DNA of 64,000 bases, from contig JABXII010000007.1 of NCBI GenBank assembly GCA_013373175.1, forward strand, positions 62,001 through 126,000, given 5' to 3'. Numbering within the stretch: position 1 is the first letter of the stretch; every line of letters begins with the position of its first letter. Source of the stretch: Campylobacteraceae bacterium. Lineage in GTDB: Bacteria > Campylobacterota > Campylobacteria > Campylobacterales > Arcobacteraceae. The notes under the pieces were generated by a model. That model had not been told where the DNA came from and did not search any database. It saw nothing but the letters and a program-made list of their open reading frames with translations. Positions 14,822 to 23,971 of this stretch are shown one piece after another. The position numbers and the translations under genes were made by a program.

Positions 14822-15297
14822 TGTTTAATATAGTACTTCATGAGCCACGAATTCCAGGAAATGTAGGAACAATAGGAAGACTTGCTTTTGCACTTAATTG
14901 TAAACTTCACCTTATAAAACCTTATGGTTTTGGAGAAATTACAGAAAAAGAAGTTAGACGTGCAGGACTTGATTATTGGTTTGAATTAGAAGTTTATGAG
15001 TATGAAAATATAGAAGCTTTTTGGGCAAAACATCCATTAAATGAAAGACACTTTTTTGCTACAACTAAAACTGATACTGTATATTTTGATGCAGATTATG
15101 AGGAAAATGACTATTTCTATTTTGGAAGAGAAGACGCAGGACTTCCTGAAGAGATTTTAGAGAAAAACAAAGAAGGTTGTATCACTATTCCTATGACAAA
15201 TGAGGCAAGAAGTTTAAATATAGCAAACTCTGTGTCTATAGTCGCTTACGAAGCATTAAGACAAAACTTTAAAGAGCTTAAAAAGAGTTTTTCTTAA
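14821..15297 (+). CDS. trmL: tRNA (cytidine/uridine(34)-2'-O)-methyltransferase
   Basis: A 158-residue minimal SPOUT methyltransferase. Signature blocks: the N-terminal EPRIPGNVGTIGR, RAGLDYW, FGREDAGLPEE and the knot-forming IPMTNEARSLNIANSVSIVAYEALRQ. TrmL 2'-O-methylates the wobble base of leucine tRNAs. It overlaps the purU stop by one base and its 3' end overlaps a convergent small gene by 20 bp. Length is normal. Confidence 0.93.
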   Translation: MFNIVLHEPRIPGNVGTIGRLAFALNCKLHLIKPYGFGEITEKEVRRAGLDYWFELEVYEYENIEAFWAKHPLNERHFFATTKTDTVYFDADYEENDYFYFGREDAGLPEEILEKNKEGCITIPMTNEARSLNIANSVSIVAYEALRQNFKELKKSFS

Positions 15298-15511
15298 GCT
15301 TCTTTATAAGTTTTTTTACTGCTTTATATTTTTTATCTAACTCTTTTTTTTCTTCACAATCATCACATTTTTTGATTTTTTTCTTTAGATTTTTTCTTTT
15401 GGCAAAGAGTTTTTCTTTTAACTCATCAATCTCTTTTTTGTTCTCTTTTATCTCTTTATTATCCCACTGTAAAATAGTTTCAAATGAATCTATTATTTTA
15501 CTTAACTTCAT
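15278..15511 (-). CDS. Lysine-rich small coiled-coil protein
   Basis: A 77-residue protein about one-third lysine, with a heptad pattern over most of its length and a CDDCEEK pair of cysteines in the middle. Its start overlaps the stop of the Na/phosphate cotransporter gene by 14 bp, so it is the second gene of that operon. No function recognised; a partner of the transporter's cytosolic PhoU-like domain is only a guess. Confidence 0.55.
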   Translation of the reverse strand: MKLSKIIDSFETILQWDNKEIKENKKEIDELKEKLFAKRKNLKKKIKKCDDCEEKKELDKKYKAVKKLIKKLKKNSF

Positions 15512-17276
15512 CTTCTTCTCCTAGTTGTCTTAACTTATTATCTCTAATAAAAAGAGTATTTGCAATTGTTAAAAGGTTTGAGCAAATAGTATATGCATTT
15601 GAAGTATCATTTATAACTGAAGTTGCCATTTTTGAAGTAATTTTCTCTTCTTTTATTAAAGAGTCAATTCTTCCATTATGAATAACATCAAGATTTTGTA
15701 AACCCTCTTTGTCAACTTGAATCTGTGTAGAAACTTCTAGTTCATCAGTTACACTATCACTCTCAAAATCTTTTTTTAGTTTATTTACTTCAAATATAAA
15801 AGTAACTATCTCTTTTTTGATAAATCTATATTCTTCTTTTATATGCTCATTTTTACTATTTAGATAGAAGTTGATATTTTTTTGAATATCTCTTGTATCT
15901 TTTAATGTTTGTATAATTATACTTGAGATTTGTTTCAAGTCTGTTACATATTTACTTTGTTCTTGACTCATATTTTGTTGAGAAATTAAAGCATACTCAA
16001 TAATATCACCATATAAAGATTTCAACTCTTTTTGATAAATATTATCTAAGTTAGTATCTATTTTTGTATATTGATTAACAACTTTTTCAATATCCTCTTT
16101 TGTATTTAATTGACTTGTATGAACTGAAAGTGCATGTAAAATAGCTTTTTGTGCATGATCATATAATCTAATGGTCTCTTTTTGAATAGAAACCATAGCA
16201 TTATATGGTATTTTTGTATTAGCCTCTGCAAGATACAATGGTTTAGAGCTTTTTTGATATTTATCAGAAATAAGTTTCTCTGCAATTTTGACAATATAGT
16301 CAATAAGTGGAAATAGTGCAATAATTCCAAGTAAGTTGAATATAGTATGAAATAGTGCTAATTTCATTGTATAGTTATCTTGTGCTATTCCTAGTAAAGG
16401 TGCTATTACTTCAACTAAATCTTGCAATACATATATAAGTATTACAGCAATTAGTCCAGTTGATATATTAAAAACAAAGTGTGCAAATGCGAGTCTTTTC
16501 CCATTTTCATTTGAAGTTAAAGAACCTAGCACAGCAGTTACTGTTGTACCAACATTCGCTCCAATAGCAAGTGCTAGAGCATCTATATATAAAATATTGG
16601 CTCCTGCTAAAGCTGTAATAATAATAGCCATAGTAGCACTACTTGATTGAATAACAATAGTTGAAACTGCTCCAATTAGGATATAAATAAAGATACCTAA
16701 ATATCCTCCAACTGAATATGCAGCTAAATCAATAGAGTCTTTTAAGGTATCAAATCCTTCTTTCATATATGAAATACCTAAGAAAATAAAACCTAAACCT
16801 AAAAGAATATTACCAAGTCCTACATAAGTATTATTTTTAGAAAATCTAAAGATAACACCAAAGATAATCATAGGCATGGCATAAACAGATATTTTAAGTT
16901 TTAAACCAAAGGAAGATACAATCCAAGCTGTAGTTGTACTACCAAGGTTCGCACCAAAGATTATTGCAATACCTTTTGCTAAACTAATAAGTTCAACAGA
17001 TAAAAAAGAGATTACAATTACAGATATTAATGAAGAACTTTGTACTATAGAAGTTGTAATAAATCCTGTTGTTAGCGCTCTTACTTTTGTGCTTGTAAAC
17101 TTTTCAAGAATCTTTTCTAAAGTTCCTCCTGAAAATAGTTTAAAGCCATCTTCCATAAAGTGCATACCAATTAGGAAAATAGCAATACCCGAAAGTATGA
17201 TTTTTATGTTTTCATCAGAGATAACATAAAATGCCGTAATAAGAAGAATTATTATAATTAACGTTTTTTTAACCAT
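15498..17276 (-). CDS. Na/Pi cotransporter family protein with C-terminal PhoU-like domain
   Basis: A 592-residue membrane protein with eight or nine hydrophobic segments in residues 1-320 and a helical cytosolic tail. Both family repeats show the Q-S-S-S motif: TTSIVQSSSLISVI near residue 75 and VIQSSSATMAI near residue 210, with the matching GANLGSTTTAW and GANVGTTVTAV loops. The tail (about 350-560) resembles PhoU helices and may sense phosphate or regulate the channel. It is divergent from a two-component system 50 bp away, which may control it. Transport of sodium-coupled phosphate is family knowledge. Confidence 0.88.
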   Translation of the reverse strand: MVKKTLIIIILLITAFYVISDENIKIILSGIAIFLIGMHFMEDGFKLFSGGTLEKILEKFTSTKVRALTTGFITTSIVQSSSLISVIVISFLSVELISLAKGIAIIFGANLGSTTTAWIVSSFGLKLKISVYAMPMIIFGVIFRFSKNNTYVGLGNILLGLGFIFLGISYMKEGFDTLKDSIDLAAYSVGGYLGIFIYILIGAVSTIVIQSSSATMAIIITALAGANILYIDALALAIGANVGTTVTAVLGSLTSNENGKRLAFAHFVFNISTGLIAVILIYVLQDLVEVIAPLLGIAQDNYTMKLALFHTIFNLLGIIALFPLIDYIVKIAEKLISDKYQKSSKPLYLAEANTKIPYNAMVSIQKETIRLYDHAQKAILHALSVHTSQLNTKEDIEKVVNQYTKIDTNLDNIYQKELKSLYGDIIEYALISQQNMSQEQSKYVTDLKQISSIIIQTLKDTRDIQKNINFYLNSKNEHIKEEYRFIKKEIVTFIFEVNKLKKDFESDSVTDELEVSTQIQVDKEGLQNLDVIHNGRIDSLIKEEKITSKMATSVINDTSNAYTICSNLLTIANTLFIRDNKLRQLGEEDEVK

Positions 17277-17325
17277 TAGTCATTATAATATATTTTTTTA
17301 TAAAAATAAAGATTTAGGATTATTT

Positions 17326-17985
17326 TTGATAAAGATTTTGATTTTAGAAGATGATGAACTTTTTTTAGAGACCTTAGAAGACTTCCTTTGTGATGAGGGT
17401 TTTAAAGTAAAATGTGCAAAAGATGGTGAAGAGGTTTTAGATTACTGTTTTGAAGAAAAGTATGATTTATATTTATTAGATATTAACGTTCCAAAGATAA
17501 GTGGAATTGAGCTTTTAAAAAGGCTTAGGGAAGCAGATGATACTACTCCAACTATTTATTTAACATCCCACAAAGATAAAGAAATGCTAACAAAAGGTTT
17601 TCTAAGTGGATGTGATGATTACTTAAAAAAACCTGTTGATTTAGATGAGTTACTGCTTAGAATAAACTCTTTATTAAAAAGAAGTGGTAAATTAAAAAAA
17701 CAAATTAAATTACCAAATAATATGATTTTTGATGTAAAAAATAGAAGACTTATAAAAGATAATCAAGATTTAAATCTTACAAGTAAGGTAATTGATTTAT
17801 TAGAATTATTCTTAGAGCAAAAAGAATCAATAGTTACTAAAGATATGATTATAAATAGACTTTGGTCTTATAATGAAGAATATAGTGAAGGTTCAATAAG
17901 AGTTTATATAAATAACTTAAAAAAGATATTTGGGAAAGACTCTATAACAAACCTAAAAGGAATAGGATACAAGTTTGAACTTTAA
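17326..17985 (+). CDS. OmpR-family response regulator
   Basis: A 219-residue regulator beginning at a TTG (IKILILEDD) with AGGAT upstream. The receiver has the acidic pair D9-D10, phosphoacceptor D52 in YLLDINVPKISG and K102 in KKP. A winged-helix output domain follows (about 125-219), ending with IRVYINNLKKIFG and GIGYKFEL. It overlaps the kinase gene by 11 bp. An 11-bp direct-repeat array 0.9 kb downstream, before the TonB receptor gene, is a reasonable target. Confidence 0.9.
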   Translation: MIKILILEDDELFLETLEDFLCDEGFKVKCAKDGEEVLDYCFEEKYDLYLLDINVPKISGIELLKRLREADDTTPTIYLTSHKDKEMLTKGFLSGCDDYLKKPVDLDELLLRINSLLKRSGKLKKQIKLPNNMIFDVKNRRLIKDNQDLNLTSKVIDLLELFLEQKESIVTKDMIINRLWSYNEEYSEGSIRVYINNLKKIFGKDSITNLKGIGYKFEL

Positions 17986-18835
17986 AAAAAGAAACTTTTT
18001 GATAACAAACTCTATAGTTATAGTTTTTGTACTTTTATTGTCTTTGATTTTAAATTATTATTTAACTACTCTTTTTGGTTTTAATAAAAATACTTTTTTA
18101 TTTATAACTATAACCGTACTTATTTTTGGACTTATTTTGTATTTACTTTTAAGTAAATCAATTTTTGAGCCACTTTTCAAAAGTGATGAGAATTTACAAA
18201 AAACTGTAAAGGAGACTTTGCATGAACTTAATATTCCTATTTCAACAATAAACTTAAATACTCAAATGCTTGAAAAGAAAATTGAAGATGAAAAAGCTTT
18301 AAAAAGATTAGATAGAATCAAAAAGGCTTCAAATGAACTATTAAAACTATATGAGAATATGGAATATCAGATAAAAAAAGAGATTGATAAGATTGATATT
18401 ACAGAGTTTAGTTTAAAGGAACTAATTAATAGCAGTTTGGAGAAGTTTACTGATTTAAAAAAAGATATTGAAATTAAAGTTCATTTAGAAAATGATGCTT
18501 TATTAAAAAGCGATATAAATGGCTTTAAGAAGACTATAGACAATCTTTTATCAAATGCTTTGAAATATAATATAGAAAAAGATGGGATTGTTAAAATCTC
18601 TTTTGAAAATACTAAATTAAGTATTTTTAACACTGGCAAAGAAATTGATACGAAAAATTTATTTATCATTTTTGAAAAGTATTTTCAAGAAAATAGAGAA
18701 AAAGAAGGCTTTGGATTAGGTCTTTCAATGGTAAAAGAATTTTGTGACAAAAATTTTATTCCTATTAAAATAGAACCTATTAAAAATGGCAATAAATTCA
18801 TACTTGACTTAAAGAATATAGTATCAAAAAAGTAA
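17975..18835 (+). CDS. Membrane histidine kinase
   Basis: A 286-residue kinase starting at TTG 17975 inside the regulator gene. Two transmembrane helices (about 10-32 and 41-60) are separated by only a few residues, so there is almost no periplasmic sensor. The H-box is LHELNIPISTINLN with H83; the ATPase domain has NLLSNALKYN, a short G1 region (FNTGKEID) and GFGLGLSMVKEF. Such minimal sensors usually detect membrane-level signals or a partner protein. It forms a pair with the preceding regulator and precedes the TonB-dependent receptor operon. Confidence 0.88.
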   Translation: MNFKKRNFLITNSIVIVFVLLLSLILNYYLTTLFGFNKNTFLFITITVLIFGLILYLLLSKSIFEPLFKSDENLQKTVKETLHELNIPISTINLNTQMLEKKIEDEKALKRLDRIKKASNELLKLYENMEYQIKKEIDKIDITEFSLKELINSSLEKFTDLKKDIEIKVHLENDALLKSDINGFKKTIDNLLSNALKYNIEKDGIVKISFENTKLSIFNTGKEIDTKNLFIIFEKYFQENREKEGFGLGLSMVKEFCDKNFIPIKIEPIKNGNKFILDLKNIVSKK

Positions 18836-18838
18836 AAT

Positions 18839-18882
18839 TTAACAATTATTTAACAATTATTTAATAATTAATTAACAAATCT
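18839..18882 (+). promoter_or_regulatory. Four tandem 11-bp repeats upstream of TonB-dependent receptor
   Basis: Contiguous 11-mers run TTAACAATTAT (18839), TTAACAATTAT (18850), TTAATAATTAA (18861) and TTAACAAATCT (18872). Exact 11-bp direct repeats are typical of OmpR/PhoB-family binding. They start 4 bp after the kinase gene and end 35 bp before the receptor ATG, so they overlap its likely promoter. The adjacent OmpR-type regulator is the obvious candidate ligand. Confidence 0.65.
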
Positions 18883-18916
18883 AATTTATTATTCTAATAA
18901 AATTTTAAGGATAATA

Positions 18917-21037
18917 ATGAAAATTAGATTGTCTGTGCTTACTTCTATTTTAATAAGCACTTCACTTTTAGCAAATGAAACAGTTGAGTTAGAGAAAGTT
19001 TCTGTTACAGCAACAAAAGTTGCAACTGAATCAAAAAATGTATCACAATCAATAGCTATTGTTGATGAAAAAGAAATACAAGATAAAAACATATTAAATA
19101 TTCAAGAGGCTATTGGTCATATTCCAGGTGTACAAGCTGAGTCTTCAAGTAATTCACAAAACCCAAGGTTAATCATAAGAGGAGCAGGTCTAAAAGCTAG
19201 ATATGGTGTAAGAGAAATCATGGTTATGAAAGATGGGGTTCCTATGACAGATCCTGATTCTTTTACTAGATTTGATTATATTGATATGCAAAATGTAGAA
19301 GCAATTGAAGTTCAAAAAGGACCTGGTTCTATTAATGCCTCAAATACTACAGGTGGTGTAATTCAGTTAATTACAAAATCAGTTTTCAAAGAAGATAAGA
19401 ATAGTATAAAAATAGGTGCAGGAAATGATAATTTAAGAAATGTAAATTTTAAATATAGAGATGCTATAGATGATTCTAACTTTATGTCTTTCTCTTTTTC
19501 TTCAAGAAAAAATGATAATACTTGGAGAGAACATAATGAGTTTGATTCTACACAAGGAAGTTTAAAGTATGGACATATTTTTGATGATGAATCTACATTT
19601 GAGACAGAGTTAGCATATACTGAATCAAATGTGAATTTACCCGCTTCTATGACTTTAGAAGAGTTTAAAGAGTTTAAAGCAAGTGGAACACAAGAAGATA
19701 CAAGTAGTCAATGGCAAAATAGTGCAAGGGATTCAAAGATTTTATCTTTAAATGCTAAATATGAAAAAGAAGTAGGAAATTTTACTTATAAACCAAGATT
19801 TTATTATAATAAGTGGGAACATTTTCACCCTGTAACGGGAATGATAAATGATAGTGATGATAATCAAGTTTATGGTACGGATTTAGAACTTAACTTTAAT
19901 CATTCTCTTTTTTCAAATGATGCAATCTTAGTTGCTGGTGTTACTGCAAAAAGAGATATTACAAAAGACTCAAAAAAATATACTTATGAAGACTATAGCA
20001 CTATAACAAAAATGAGTTGGCCTGGTCCAGTATTAACTACAAAAATTGATCAAACTTTATCAAAAGATAAAGGTGACTTAGCAAATATAGAAGATAGTGA
20101 TACAAAGCTTTATGGTATCTATTTAATGGAAACTTTTAAACCTATTGAGGATTTATCAATTGATATTAGTGCAAGAGTTGATAAATTAAAGTTTGATATT
20201 TCTGGAAACGAATTAACAAAATATGATTATAGTAAAGGAAATTATGCTACTGGAAAAGGTAAATACTCTTTACAAAAAGATTTTACTTTATCTTCTGCAA
20301 AACTAGGGTTAAATTATAAATTAACAGATTTTACTAACATTTATACATCAATTGCAAAGGCTAATCAAGCTCCAACAGGAAGTGAATTAGAGAGTGCAAG
20401 TGATGATGGAATTGATTTAGATAAAACAAATAGTGTTAACTATGAAATAGGATTAAAATCAAGAACAAATACATATGCTTATGATATGGCTTTATATCAA
20501 AATAATGTAGAAGATGAAATCATTCAAGTAAAAAATGCAAATGGTCAAACTGTATATAGTAATGCAGGTGAAACAAAAAAGATTGGTTTTGAAGTAAGTG
20601 GTATTTATAATATAAATAAATACTTATCATTTGGTGCAAACTATGCTTATAGTAAATTCAAATTTGAAACTTTTGAAGAGCAAGTTAGAGGTACATCAGA
20701 ATCAAGAGATGGAAATATTTTACCTTATATTCCAAAGCATCAATATTCACTGTTTACAACACTTAATTTAAATAATGGACTGAAAGCAAGATTAAGTACT
20801 AAAACTTGGGGAAGTTATTATATGGATAATGCAAATACTCAAAAGTATGAAGGTTATAAATTTGTAACAGACTTAATGCTAGGTTATGAAAAGAAAAATC
20901 ATTCAATTCAGTTAAATATCAAAAACTTAACAAACAAATATTATGCAATGGAAGCAAGTAAAGATGCTTATGGGAATGAAACATATAAAGCATCTGCTCC
21001 AAGAAGTTTTATGCTTACTTATGCATATAAATTTTAG
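18917..21037 (+). CDS. TonB-dependent outer-membrane receptor
   Basis: A 706-residue receptor with a signal peptide (MKIRLSVLTSILISTSLLA, cleavage near residue 20). The TonB box region is VELEKVSVTATKV, followed by a plug domain (NILNIQEAIGHIPGVQ, RGAGLKARYGVREIMVMKDG, VEVQKGPGS-type motif) and a 22-strand barrel ending in the aromatic LTYAYKF. Substrate is not evident; a ferric siderophore, haem or metal complex is usual. It heads an operon with a membrane ferredoxin-like protein and its own ExbB-ExbD-TonB. AAGGATAATA precedes the ATG. Confidence 0.93.
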   Translation: MKIRLSVLTSILISTSLLANETVELEKVSVTATKVATESKNVSQSIAIVDEKEIQDKNILNIQEAIGHIPGVQAESSSNSQNPRLIIRGAGLKARYGVREIMVMKDGVPMTDPDSFTRFDYIDMQNVEAIEVQKGPGSINASNTTGGVIQLITKSVFKEDKNSIKIGAGNDNLRNVNFKYRDAIDDSNFMSFSFSSRKNDNTWREHNEFDSTQGSLKYGHIFDDESTFETELAYTESNVNLPASMTLEEFKEFKASGTQEDTSSQWQNSARDSKILSLNAKYEKEVGNFTYKPRFYYNKWEHFHPVTGMINDSDDNQVYGTDLELNFNHSLFSNDAILVAGVTAKRDITKDSKKYTYEDYSTITKMSWPGPVLTTKIDQTLSKDKGDLANIEDSDTKLYGIYLMETFKPIEDLSIDISARVDKLKFDISGNELTKYDYSKGNYATGKGKYSLQKDFTLSSAKLGLNYKLTDFTNIYTSIAKANQAPTGSELESASDDGIDLDKTNSVNYEIGLKSRTNTYAYDMALYQNNVEDEIIQVKNANGQTVYSNAGETKKIGFEVSGIYNINKYLSFGANYAYSKFKFETFEEQVRGTSESRDGNILPYIPKHQYSLFTTLNLNNGLKARLSTKTWGSYYMDNANTQKYEGYKFVTDLMLGYEKKNHSIQLNIKNLTNKYYAMEASKDAYGNETYKASAPRSFMLTYAYKF

Positions 21038-21046
21038 GAATTAAAA

Positions 21047-22522
21047 ATGGTAGATAAAATTATTAGAGATAAGAATGATATTTTTGGTATGCCAATTTTA
21101 GGATTTTTATTTAAAAATCCTAAATTTTTAATAGCTTTAAAATTAATAGTTTTAGGATTGTTTTTTTATGCATTAACGTATGGTTTAATAAATACAACAA
21201 ATGAAAATATCTTTACTACTGGACTATTTTGGGGATTATTCTGGCCATTTTTTATGGTAGTTACTTTAGGAACATTTGGAAGAGTTTTTTGTGGAATTTG
21301 TCCCCATGGGTTTGTTGGAAAATATATTACAAGGTTTGGATTAAATAAGAAGTTACCGAAGTCTTTAGCTAATCCTTTTATTGGACTTTTTATTCTTTTT
21401 CTTGGTTGGTGGCTTGTTTATTATATGTATCCAAACCTTTATAAAACTCCGTTTGGAGCTTCTATGGTTTTTTTAGTATTAACTATTTTTGCATTTATTA
21501 GTTTTTTTGTTTTCGAAAAAATGTCATATTGTAAATCTTTTTGTCCTATAGGAGCTGTTACTAATGCTTTTTCTAAAGTTAGCTTTACAAAATTAGAAAC
21601 ATATAAAAGTGCCTGTAGCTCATGTAGAACTTTTGATTGTGCAAAAGCCTGTTCATATGATTTAAAACCATTTACCTTTGAAAAGAAAAACTCTATGGCT
21701 GATTGTACATTATGTATGGATTGTAGTAGTTCTTGCGAGGCAGTAGCTTTTAAAGTAAAAAAACCTTCATCTACACTATTTAAAAAGTTTAAACCAAAAA
21801 AATCTGATATTTGGGCATTAATTCTTTTAACAGGAGCAATTTCTATTACAATGGGCTTTCATCATGCTCTTGGAAGAAGTGCAATTGTTGAAGAGTTTAT
21901 TTGGACAAAAACAGCAAGATATTTTGAAAGTTTTATAAATTTTGGTTCTATTGATGCAGTAGGATTATTTGCTTTTTCTTATGCAATATTCTTTGTAATA
22001 ATTGCAAGTATGGGTGGAATGTTTCTTGCTTCAAAGATTTTAAAAGTTGATTACGAAAAAACGTTTTATACTTTAGGTTATGCTTTTGCTCCATTATTTA
22101 TAATTGGTGGGTTATCTCATCTTGGAGAATTTTTCTTTTTACACTATGCCTCAAATATAGTAAATGGTTTTATTCAAGCATTTTCTTTAAATATAAACTA
22201 CATAGAACCTCTTGCTACAAGAAGAGATTCATGGCTTCATATTTTTAAAATGTTTAATCATATTGCATATATTTGGGCATTTATTATAATGATTGCAAGA
22301 CTAAAACTACTTGATTCTTCTAAACTTAGAAAAGCAGTAGCATTTCCTTTTGCATCAGCACTTATACTTTTTTATATGGGATTAAATTTTTATACAGGTT
22401 ATGTATTTAAAACATATGGAGCTAAAAAAAGAGGAGGGCATAATCATATGCAACATCAAAAACAAACAAACAGTCACTCTTCTTTAAATATAGTGATAGT
22501 AAAAAAACAGAATAAGGGATAA
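21047..22522 (+). CDS. Polytopic membrane 4Fe-4S protein (NapH/CcoG-like)
   Basis: A 491-residue protein with about nine membrane helices and several cysteine clusters: CGICPHG, CKSFCPIGA, then a double cluster CSSC..CAKAC and CTLCMDCSSSCE near residues 195-235. A histidine-rich tail (KKRGGHNHMQHQKQ) follows the last helix. The architecture matches NapH/CcoG/RnfC-associated electron-transfer proteins that carry electrons across the membrane. Between a TonB-dependent receptor and ExbBD-TonB, a role in reducing the imported metal or cofactor is a sensible inference. It starts 9 bp after the receptor stop. Confidence 0.8.
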   Translation: MVDKIIRDKNDIFGMPILGFLFKNPKFLIALKLIVLGLFFYALTYGLINTTNENIFTTGLFWGLFWPFFMVVTLGTFGRVFCGICPHGFVGKYITRFGLNKKLPKSLANPFIGLFILFLGWWLVYYMYPNLYKTPFGASMVFLVLTIFAFISFFVFEKMSYCKSFCPIGAVTNAFSKVSFTKLETYKSACSSCRTFDCAKACSYDLKPFTFEKKNSMADCTLCMDCSSSCEAVAFKVKKPSSTLFKKFKPKKSDIWALILLTGAISITMGFHHALGRSAIVEEFIWTKTARYFESFINFGSIDAVGLFAFSYAIFFVIIASMGGMFLASKILKVDYEKTFYTLGYAFAPLFIIGGLSHLGEFFFLHYASNIVNGFIQAFSLNINYIEPLATRRDSWLHIFKMFNHIAYIWAFIIMIARLKLLDSSKLRKAVAFPFASALILFYMGLNFYTGYVFKTYGAKKRGGHNHMQHQKQTNSHSSLNIVIVKKQNKG

Positions 22523-22526
22523 GCTT

Positions 22527-22943
22527 ATGAATATTGAGTTACTAAAAAATCTAGTTGATTATGGAGTAATTGTTTTACTTATTGTTATGAGTTTTATAGC
22601 AGTTATGTTTTTTATAGAAAGAATACTTTTTTATAGAAAACTTGATGTAAAAAAATATGAGTCTAAAAAGAAATTAGAAGTAGCCTTAACTAAAAATTTA
22701 ACCTTCATAGGAACTATTGCATCAAACTCTCCATATATTGGTTTATTAGGAACAGTTTTAGCAATAATGCTTACTTTTATAACAATGAGTGAAGGAGATA
22801 TTGAAGCAACAAAGATTATGGCTTCTTTAGCTCTTGCTCTTAAAGCTACTGCAGTAGGACTAGTTGTAGCAATTATATCAATGATTTTTTATAATATTCT
22901 ATCAAGATATGCAGAGGTTTTAGAAAGTAGTTATGAAGATTAA
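22527..22943 (+). CDS. exbB: ExbB/TolQ-type proton channel
   Basis: A 138-residue ExbB, short as is usual in this phylum. It has three transmembrane helices; the conserved core IASNSPYIGLLGTVLAIMLTF and the late ALKATAVGLVVAIISMIFYN are clear. With ExbD it forms the proton-driven motor that powers TonB. It starts 4 bp after the previous gene behind AAGGGAT and overlaps exbD by 11 bp. Confidence 0.9.
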   Translation: MNIELLKNLVDYGVIVLLIVMSFIAVMFFIERILFYRKLDVKKYESKKKLEVALTKNLTFIGTIASNSPYIGLLGTVLAIMLTFITMSEGDIEATKIMASLALALKATAVGLVVAIISMIFYNILSRYAEVLESSYED

Positions 22944-23313
22944 AAAATTTGATTCAATCAATGTAATTCCTTTTATTGATGTATTATTAGTTCTTTTAGC
23001 AATAGTTTTAATGACTTCAACTTTTATTGCTAAAGGGGTTATTCCTGTATCTTTGCCAGAGACCCAAAGTGCTCAAAAATTAAAAGAGAATAAGGAGTTT
23101 ACTATCTATATTGATAAAGAAAACTTCTATTATGTTAATAAAAAGAAAATTACTATCGAGAGCTTAGAAGAAGAACTCTTAAAATTAAACCATGACTCTT
23201 TAATCTTAATACGAAGTGATAAAGAGGCTGATTTTAATAGTTTTGTAAAAGTGTTGGACTTTTTAAAGTCAAAAGATTTTTTAAATATTTCAATAGTGAC
23301 TCAAAATGAGTAG
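22933..23313 (+). CDS. exbD: ExbD/TolR-type biopolymer transport protein
   Basis: A 126-residue ExbD with one N-terminal membrane helix carrying the essential aspartate in INVIPFIDVLLVLLAIV, and a periplasmic domain ending near residue 126. Partner of ExbB in the TonB motor. It overlaps exbB by 11 bp and tonB by 8 bp, indicating tightly coupled synthesis. Confidence 0.92.
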   Translation: MKIKKFDSINVIPFIDVLLVLLAIVLMTSTFIAKGVIPVSLPETQSAQKLKENKEFTIYIDKENFYYVNKKKITIESLEEELLKLNHDSLILIRSDKEADFNSFVKVLDFLKSKDFLNISIVTQNE

Positions 23314-23971
23314 ATACTTTTCCTCTTTTTTTATAACTACATTACTTTATACAGCATTTTTTAGTGCTATTTTATTTAGTTTCAATGAGTTTAAAATCAT
23401 TGATAAAAAAGTAGATGAGAAAAAAATCTCTTTAAACTTTGTAAATATTGAAAAGCAAAAAAAGCAAGTAAAACAAATAAAAGAAGAGAAAAAGCCTAAA
23501 AAAGAAGTTGTAAAAAAACAGAAGAAAAAGAAGCTTGTAAAAAAACAAAAAAAGAAAGTTATACCAAAGCCTAAAAAAGTAGTAAAACAGGAAATAAAAA
23601 AAGAAGTAATCAAAGAAGAAACTACTACATTAAAGAAAGTTCAAGCAAAAAAAGAGAAAAAAGAAATAGTTGAAAAAAGAGTATATAACTATGAACAAGA
23701 GTTTTTACATAAAAACTTATTACTTATTCAAAAAGAGATACAAAAGCATGTAAAATACTCATCAAGAGCAAAAAGGCTAAATATTCAAGGAGAAGTTTTA
23801 GTAAAGTTCAAATTGTCTAAAAATGGAATTTTAGGTGAAATTGAAACAATCAAAGGTCATAGACTTCTTAGAAAAAGTACTATAAAAGCTATTTATAAAG
23901 CTTCAGTATATTTCCCAAAAGTAAGTAAAGAGATAACTATAAAGTTACCAATTATGTATAAGCTTATATAA
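23306..23971 (+). CDS. tonB: TonB energy-transducing protein
   Basis: A 221-residue TonB: an N-terminal anchor helix (about 8-27), a long Lys/Pro/Val-rich spacer (about 45-115) and a C-terminal domain with IQGEVLVKFKLSKNG and a final KLPIMYKLI. The spacer is unusually lysine-rich with few prolines. It couples ExbBD to the receptor at 18917. The end overlaps the convergent HAD-hydrolase gene by 8 bp. Confidence 0.9.
   Translation: MSRYFSSFFITTLLYTAFFSAILFSFNEFKIIDKKVDEKKISLNFVNIEKQKKQVKQIKEEKKPKKEVVKKQKKKKLVKKQKKKVIPKPKKVVKQEIKKEVIKEETTTLKKVQAKKEKKEIVEKRVYNYEQEFLHKNLLLIQKEIQKHVKYSSRAKRLNIQGEVLVKFKLSKNGILGEIETIKGHRLLRKSTIKAIYKASVYFPKVSKEITIKLPIMYKLI

Noticed and set aside
18839-18882. Simple AT-rich low-complexity sequence
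   Set aside because: The exact 11-bp phasing of TTAAC/TTAAT units and the location before the receptor gene make chance less likely, so it was kept as an operator candidate.
23347-23613. Phe-rich 88-codon minus-strand frame inside tonB
   Set aside because: It is the antisense of tonB's lysine-rich spacer (AAA/AAG read backwards as TTT/CTT) and has no independent support.
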